A stretch of DNA of 64,000 nucleotides from positions 90,824,368 through 90,888,367 of the forward strand of contig NC_058337.1 in the NCBI RefSeq assembly GCF_905475395.1. Reading direction: 5' to 3'. The DNA is from Chrysoperla carnea. Taxonomy: Eukaryota; Arthropoda; Insecta; Neuroptera; Chrysopidae. A model generated the notes under the pieces. That model was not told the origin of the DNA and did no database searches. It worked only from the letters and a program-made list of their open reading frames with translations. Shown piece after piece: positions 60,524 to 64,000 of the stretch (position 1 is the first letter of the stretch; the number at the start of each line of letters is the position of its first letter). The translations under genes and the position numbers were made by a program.

Positions 60524-61744
60524 TTAAAGAGCCTTTAAAATAGTTCCTAAAATTTGGGGCGCAATTTCGTTTTCTTGGGCATCTGGAGCACGTGGTAGAT
60601 GATCACCTTCTGGATGGAATCCAGTTGCATCAGCTGTATAACGTACAGTATATTCCACACCATTCTCAACAAATGAGAACAATCCTTTGACTGTTATTGA
60701 TGGAGCTTCCCCACCAGCATCTTCTAGCTTTCTAGTTTCTTTAAAATGTGTTCCATCATTTAATTTATAATTAAAATGATAATTTCCGTCAGTAGCATCA
60801 TGTCTATTTACTTCTTTGACAACCTCGACTTCTGATGCTGGCTTAGCAAAAGTAATTGCAATAAATGCAAATGATAATGCTATGCTCTGAAACAATATTG
60901 AAGCAACATAACAAAAAAAAATAATGTGATTTTATGGGAAATAGTAAATAGAGTTATATGGTCCAAACTATATGAAGTCCCCTAATTTAATTAGGGCGTC
61001 GGAACTGAATTCACAACTTCAACCGAATAATATACGCGATCCCTGTTTTTCCGTATAACAGTGAAACATTATGAAAATTATTTACAGACAGTATTTTAAG
61101 TAATATTATTGTAAGTTGATCAGATTTTACACAGGAAAAAATGTTTTCTCGACCCAAAAGTATGGAGGAAGTACGAGTAGGCCACGTTAAGTTAGCAAGA
61201 TTATGTTTTAAATTTTCAACTTTGATGATGAATTTTGTTATAACCTGGTGAATTTAGACGAAAAGAAAGAATTAAATTGATTTTTAAATTTTTCATAACT
61301 AAACCAGAAACGAAAAATTATATTCTTTCTTTCGTCTAATTTTGTCAAGAAAATGAAATTTTTTGACAAATCTGTAATTACTTTAACACTGATCGTATAT
61401 ATGATTTTTTTAAATTTCTTGATATTAAGGTCTTAACTTACAATAAAATAATTTCTTCCCATTTTCTTTGGTCAAATTTGGATTGAAATACCTTAAATTT
61501 GAAGAATTAATTTCCGCTATACCGCATTCGATTATTCGATTTTTATAGAGACATTAATTCATCCACTACACATGTTACTCAACAGAAAAATAAGATGACA
61601 AAGCCAGGAAAATAATTAATTTTGAAGTAATATTACATAGATTTTAGTTCGAATTTATTTAGAAAAAGCTTTCATTTTAAAAGAAGCTTTAAGGTAATTG
61701 TAAATTAAAATAAAACTTACATAATATAATTGATATAATTGCAT
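60524..61744 (-). CDS. Secreted RR-1 cuticle protein, paralog C of three
   Basis: Exon 1 is 61721-61744 (M-Q-L-Y-Q-L-Y-Y, donor GTAAGT) and exon 2 is 60524-60886, phase 0, intron 834 bases; 128 residues. A 9-base tandem duplication in exon 1 adds Q-L-Y to the start of the signal peptide compared with paralog B. The mature chain matches paralog A through the R&R domain, about residues 42-106, then ends QILGTILKAL. Promoter, splice sites and AATAAA are intact. Role as for the other two paralogs: a chitin-binding structural protein of soft cuticle, inferred from the R&R family. Confidence 0.93.
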
Positions 61745-61818
61745 TGTTAAATTTTTCGGAGCTTATTAGAAGAATATTTTAAATAATCTTTACACACATT
61801 AAACGCCAATAATTTTAC

Positions 61819-61827
61819 TATATATAT
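61819..61827 (-). promoter_or_regulatory. TATA tract of paralog C
   Basis: Nine alternating T/A bases 75 bases before the ATG, the shortest of the three paralogs. Confidence 0.75.
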
Positions 61828-62692
61828 TGAATTTTTTGTTTATAAAAAAACTTTTTTTTTATGAAAACCAGTTCAGTAAGTACTCTTTTTTAGAAATAAA
61901 ACAATGATAGCGCATAAACTGGCGGTGTTATATTTGAAACCACAGTCAAATAATAATAATATTTTTAAAAAAAATATGTCTTCCTCTATTTTAAATGCGG
62001 ACCTTATACTTTCAATACTGTACAATCTCATTAATCTGACACTTCAATTGATCAATACGATCAATAAGTCAGCACTCCACAGCAATCGAAATTTGTGAAA
62101 AAAATTACCAGAACAGATGATTTTCTTGCTAATGATGATATTTATTATGAGTTTTTCTTTACAATCCAGTAATTCGAACAATAATCCGGGGCCCTCTAGT
62201 TTTTAATAGTGTCGGATTAGTGAGATTGTATAGGTACTACATTTGTCTGTTACCAAAAAAGCACCCCAAATTTAAAAGAAAAAGCTGAAGCTGTGTAACT
62301 CGCCAGTTTCAACATATGGCTTCTAATTTTACTGCAGTGTCATTGACGTTATTGTGGTACATTCTATCAAGTACCTATATAACACAATTTTCATCGAGTT
62401 TGAAAAATTTTTAAGCTTAAAGTCTTTATTGCTCGAACTATTAACTTATTATTTATCCAATGGTTACTTATGGTTATTTTTATTACGTTTCAAGACGCCA
62501 ACACTGTCTTGTTCTTAATTGATGATTTAATTCTATTTAATTGCGTGTGACCTTCTGCAAGGGATATTTTTCTACTAAAATAAATAAATTTTGACATAGC
62601 CTATGTAGTATATTACAAACATTAGAAAACCAAAACAGTTACATTGTTTCTTTTTGATAATTCATTCATTCACTGAATAATGAATCTATAAA

Positions 62693-62865
62693 ATGCCTTG
62701 CTCCTGGATGTCTGACGGATCATTACACAGCCTAAACCACTGATCGTAGAGACCTAAAATTTGGAGAGTGTGTTCTTTGTATGACGTAGGCATCCAATAA
62801 GAATTTTCCGAAATTCTTCCCCTAGGGGGGTAAAAAGAGGATGCAAATTTTGTATATGGAAAACT
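62693..62865 (+). mobile_element. Interspersed repeat of the 36.5-kb family
   Basis: It corresponds to 59305-59480 of duplication copy 2, with CACAGCCTAAACCACTGATC and GACGTAGGCATCCAATAAG. Confidence 0.6.
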
Positions 62866-63109
62866 CGTGTTAATAATTTTATAGACAAATGTAGATCTAT
62901 GGTTGCATGTTTGTCATGTTACTACAGTTTTTTTAATTTCATGTGGTTTATACATATTTACAGAGAATTTGAACCCATCTGATAACCCGACGAGAGAAAG
63001 AAAATGATGGTATAATAGCCAAAAAAAATAGTCAAAAGTTAATTAAAAATTTTATTGTCTCTTCTGATTATCAAATGGGTGAAGATCTTTAAAATCTAAG
63101 TCTTTAAAA

Positions 63110-63225
63110 TTGGTTCTCTAAATGAATCAACGATTCGTTAAATGAATCATTTATGGAATACATTGAAATGAATCATTATCACGTGCGAAGCCGTGGGCGA
63201 AAGATAGATTATAATATATCAGGAT
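63110..63225. repeat. Short GAATCA repeats and repeat-like tail
   Basis: AATGAATCA-type strings recur four times in about 60 bases, with an inverted GATTCGTTAAATGAATC. A patch with CACGTGCGAAGCCGTGGGCG follows, typical of the ends of insect non-LTR elements. Confidence 0.4.
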
Positions 63226-63574
63226 CTGGATATGCACGTAGGTCATAAATAGGAAAATAGGGGTTTTTCTTAAAAAAAGTGGATTTTCAATTATCCTTTA
63301 ATGTTGACCTTAAGATCAAAATTAAATTCACCGTTAGATTTCTTGCAGAAACGATACTTGTTATACAGGTATCTTTGCATTCCAACTTATGATTAAGTTT
63401 TGAAGGGGAAGCTAAGGCCATTTCAATGATACGTGATAGCATCCTTAAAATTCTAAACTATTTGTTTTTTAAACTTTCCATTATTTTTTCATGGCCAGAT
63501 TTACAAACCCATAATCTGTGACAAATTTTCGGTACTGCCAAATAGCACATTGTGATAATGGTGGAAACGCCAAG

Positions 63575-63945
63575 AAGTGTAGTGGAATGTTAGCAACATA
63601 GTATTTTACTTTGTAACGATACTTTTATATTAATGTTATTCTGATAGATGATAAAACTTGAATGGTTGTTCATCGCGTACTCTCACGCTTTATATACTAT
63701 GCACAGCGTGGTGAGAAGAGACGTCTGGGATATCTCGAATAGCGTAGAATGTTCTTATTTACTCTACGATGAAAGATACAGTGCAGTATATTGATAACAC
63801 ACAAGTACGACAGAGATATATGTAGTTTACGCGTAGTTTCTAGTTGTACTGTAAGTGTGTGAACCGTTGAATGAATATATCGTCGGGTTGTTTATAACGA
63901 CGGATTAATTGTTAAAACCACAATACATAATGATAACCCTACGCT
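63575..63945 (+). mobile_element. Possible LTR-like segment
   Basis: It opens with TGTAGTGGAATGTTAGC, has a TATA-like CGCTTTATATAC near 63690, a region rich in short CG-containing words, and GTTGAATGAATATATCG near 63865. The layout recalls an arthropod LTR (U3, TATA, polyadenylation region). No primer-binding site or internal region was recognised before the window ends, so it may be a solo LTR or something else. Confidence 0.3.
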
Positions 63946-64000
63946 TTTATTGCTAATGTTAACGATACATAATCGAATCTTGATAAGAAAGTTGCTGATG

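Larger units (their letters stand above)
59676..62972. repeat. Segmental duplication, copy 3
   Basis: It is directly adjacent to copy 2, in the same orientation, and contains paralog C. It has a deletion relative to copy 2 at about 62310-62330, where GCCAGTTT joins directly to sequence that lies 0.7 kb further on in copy 2. The left end of the inverted-repeat element is also missing. Confidence 0.88.

Noticed and set aside
55374-62972. Copies 2 and 3 as collapsed or duplicated haplotypes rather than true paralogs
   Set aside because: They differ by several large and small indels and by coding changes at the tail, and copy 1 shows that the locus does duplicate. Read depth is still needed to exclude an assembly artefact fully.

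Overview
This window is strongly AT-rich eukaryotic DNA, almost certainly from an insect. The evidence is a cluster of small secreted proteins carrying the chitin-binding Rebers-Riddiford (R&R, RR-1 type) cuticle domain, GT-AG introns that cut the signal peptide a few codons after the ATG, TATA boxes, AATAAA signals, and many short non-autonomous mobile elements of kinds common in insect genomes. I cannot place the order. Several repeats resemble families frequent in Lepidoptera, but such repeats occur in many insects.

Layout. 1-16.7 kb holds no gene I can support; it is AT-rich DNA with mobile-element pieces. 16.8-19.1 kb (+) is a long RR-1 cuticle gene with a 12-residue repeat array. 24.2-24.7 kb (-) is a compact RR-1 gene. 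30.6-31.1 kb (-) is a degenerate relative keeping only the last part of the R&R domain. 34.4-35.8 kb (-) is an RR-1 gene that recurs as two near-identical paralogs at 56.4-57.6 and 60.5-61.7 kb. 39.5-39.8 and 43.4-44.1 kb (-) are two 88-residue secreted proteins with the cluster's signal-peptide exon and a version of its C-terminal tail, but no R&R domain. A dead copy of the second lies at 44.8 kb. 46.5-48.4 kb (-) is a divergent RR-1 gene and 53.7-55.0 kb (+) a three-exon RR-1 gene.

In total there are ten intact gene models and one pseudogene. Every intact first intron lies after codons 3-8 in phase 0. Apparent long reading starts that run into these introns are read-through, so the true starts come from the short upstream exons. 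In five genes (34.4, 39.5, 43.4, 56.4 and 60.5 kb) a TATA element sits 75-80 bases before the ATG.

The most interesting signal is a C-terminal tail of the form ILGAISKAL. It occurs exactly or in variant form in seven of the ten proteins, including the two without R&R domain. The cluster therefore looks like a family built on a shared signal-peptide exon and a shared tail, with a replaceable middle: chitin-binding in most, an acidic lysine-rich linker in two.

The cuticle proteins are expected to be secreted by epidermal cells and to bind chitin in soft cuticle. The rest of the window is intergenic repeat: inverted-repeat MITEs, a decayed LINE reverse-transcriptase piece, two tRNA-like SINE heads, a 0.3-kb tandem repeat, and a large segmental duplication (34.3-37.2, 55.4-59.6 and 59.7-63.0 kb).
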